Shown in pieces: positions 62,893 to 64,000 of a stretch of 64,000 nt of DNA. Positions within the stretch are counted from its first letter, which is position 1. Each line of letters opens with the position of its first letter. A program made the translations under genes and the position numbers. The notes under the pieces were generated by a model. The model saw only the letters and a program-made list of their open reading frames with translations. It was not told where the DNA came from and searched no databases. The stretch spans positions 434,001 to 498,000 of the forward strand of contig JADJWQ010000001.1 of NCBI GenBank assembly GCA_016716265.1, read 5' to 3'. The stretch is from Planctomycetota bacterium. GTDB taxonomy: Bacteria; Planctomycetota; UBA1135; UBA2386.

Positions 62893-63833
62893 AACACGAG
62901 GATCGTCGCGAGCATGACGACAGCCGCCAGGAGGTCCTCGCCGCGCCGCCACGTGAAGCCGCGGCGTTCGCCGGCGCGCTGGAGCGACCGCAGGCCGGAG
63001 GGGCGCGTCAGGCCGACGCGCAGCGCGTCCTCGGGGCAGGCGGCGATGCAGTCGAGGTCCTTGAGGCACCCCGGGTCGACGACGCTGCCGAAGCGCTGCA
63101 CCTCGCGATGCACGACGACGCCCTACTGACACACCGCCGTGCAGCGGCCGCAGTCGGTGCAGCTCCCGCGCAGCGCGATGCGCACCGGCGCGAGCCGATC
63201 GGCCAGCGCGAACACCGCGCCGTACGGACACGCCGCCGCGCAGAAGCCGCGCGAGCCGAGCATGTAGACGATCGCGAACCCGCAGACGAAGAACGTCAGC
63301 CCCGCGATCCACGCACCCGGCAGGTTGCGCCAGAGGTCGTCGGTCGCGAACGAGGCCCAGTACTCGCCCGGCTGCTGCACGCGCAGCGTCGGCAGCGGCT
63401 CGCCGTGCCAGACCCGCACGAGCTGCGGCCAGACGAACATGTAGAACAACACGACGAACGGCGCGACCCGCAGCACGCGCGAGCGCACGGGCTTCGGCCG
63501 GATGCCGACCTTGCCGAGCAGCCAGCCGCACAGGTCCTGCAGCGCCAGCAGGTGGCACGCCCAGGAGCAGAAGAAGCGCCCGAACACCGCGGCGGCGACG
63601 ACGGTCAGCGCCATCAGCAGGAAGCCCGCCGTGACGATGCCGAGCTCCGTCGTGTACATGACCTCGTTGAGCTCGACCGGCGCCAAGGTGCGGCCGGCGA
63701 GCTGCCAGTGCACGATGTGCGCGGCGAACAACGCGTGCACTCCGATCAGCGTCCAGGCGCGGCGGCGCCCGTAGCGGCCTTCGTCGATCACGCGCGGCGA
63801 CGTGGACGGGGAGGCGGATTCGACGTGGCTCAT
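62878..63833 (-). pseudogene. NapH/NosR-like 4Fe-4S membrane protein, broken
   Basis: ATG 63833 (MSHVESASPSTSPRV). Four or five membrane helices (WTLIGVHALFAAHIVHW, LGIVTAGFLLMALTVVAAAVFG, VAPFVVLFYMFVWPQ). CSWACHLLALQDL and GFCAAACPYGAVFAL are polyferredoxin-type motifs. Ferredoxin cluster 1 is CTDCGRCTAVC, then an in-frame TAG (63123-63125). Cluster 2 (CLKDLDCIAACPEDA) follows in the same frame, already with an odd Cys spacing. The 3' end runs into repeat B. Such proteins pass electrons to oxidoreductases such as NosZ or oxidase-assembly enzymes. Confidence 0.82.
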
Positions 63834-64000
63834 GATGAGTGGCGCGCGCCGGACGGAGCGGACGGCGGCCTCACGATCATCGGGCGCGGAGCGGCCGATG
63901 GATCTTCGCAGAAGGACCCGGTTCGCCGCGATCACCCGTGACAGGGTGACTTCCCCATCGTCACCGCTTCGCCGTCAGCCCACGTCCTCGCCCGGGCGCC
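63834..64000. other. Right-edge region, no supported gene
   Basis: 167 bp upstream of the ferredoxin-like gene. Contains the hairpin TCACCC-N6-GGGTGA (63932-63949). A leftward reading could be the end of an upstream gene, but too little is visible. Confidence 0.4.

Noticed and set aside
1..64000. CRISPR arrays, rRNA genes, riboswitches
   Set aside because: No regularly spaced direct repeats of CRISPR type, no rRNA sequence and no recognisable riboswitch core were seen by eye on either strand.
63860..64000. Partial gene at the right edge
   Set aside because: A leftward frame ends near 63940, but too few codons are visible to judge and no motif is recognisable.

Overview
This is a very GC-rich bacterial chromosome segment that most resembles Planctomycetota. 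The basis is gene content: ECF sigma factors translationally coupled to a large Ser/Thr kinase or a membrane protein, many secreted beta-rich proteins with a recurring C-terminal module, caspase-fold peptidases, and a compact V-type ATPase with a DUF2764 gene. The lineage assignment is inference; no rRNA or tRNA gene was found in the window.

Layout, left to right. 1-9 kb: a TetR/SRPBCC/WD40 operon with a near-perfect operator, secreted proteins, a VOC protein, and an ECF sigma factor coupled to a membrane protein. 9-19 kb: a leftward unit carrying V-ATPase B-D-I-K-E-DUF2764-A, then a GT4 glycosyltransferase and a ZIP metal transporter. This gene order is a circular permutation of the usual E-DUF2764-A-B-D-I-K. 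19-27 kb: a TMTC-like membrane/TPR protein, a BNR-type secreted protein, an NlpC/P60 hydrolase, a class V aminotransferase, and an HD protein coupled to an unknown protein. 27-36 kb: Ser/Thr kinase-WD40 with its ECF sigma factor, a matrixin-like metalloprotease with CARDB-like domains plus a secreted partner, and two GT2 glycosyltransferases. 36-41 kb: a divergent pair of caspase-family genes, one a pseudokinase-TM-caspase fusion and the other an exported caspase, followed by ispH overlapping the second caspase gene tail to tail. 41-52 kb: a winged-helix regulator with a membrane partner, a RlmI-like methyltransferase, a frameshifted uncharacterised family, a TlpA-like thioredoxin with an in-frame TGA at the first Cys of CxxC (a strong selenoprotein candidate with a SECIS-like hairpin), an SGNH esterase, and further secreted proteins.

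52.6-63 kb is accessory and decaying. It holds two toxin-antitoxin-like pairs (DUF433/DUF5615 and DUF4160/DUF2442), each with a damaged first or second gene, and three copies of one DDE-transposase element at different stages of decay. It also has a CHAT-protease remnant, a 170-bp repeat in two places, GTGCCAG-rich repeats, a tRNA-3'-end-like sequence, an IS66 remnant, and a 4Fe-4S membrane protein broken by an amber codon and a repeat.

Several single-base frameshifts occur in otherwise sound genes (TetR, the DUF5615 toxin, the 44-kb family, CHAT), two of them in homopolymers. Some may be assembly errors rather than biology. The selenocysteine call does not depend on any indel.
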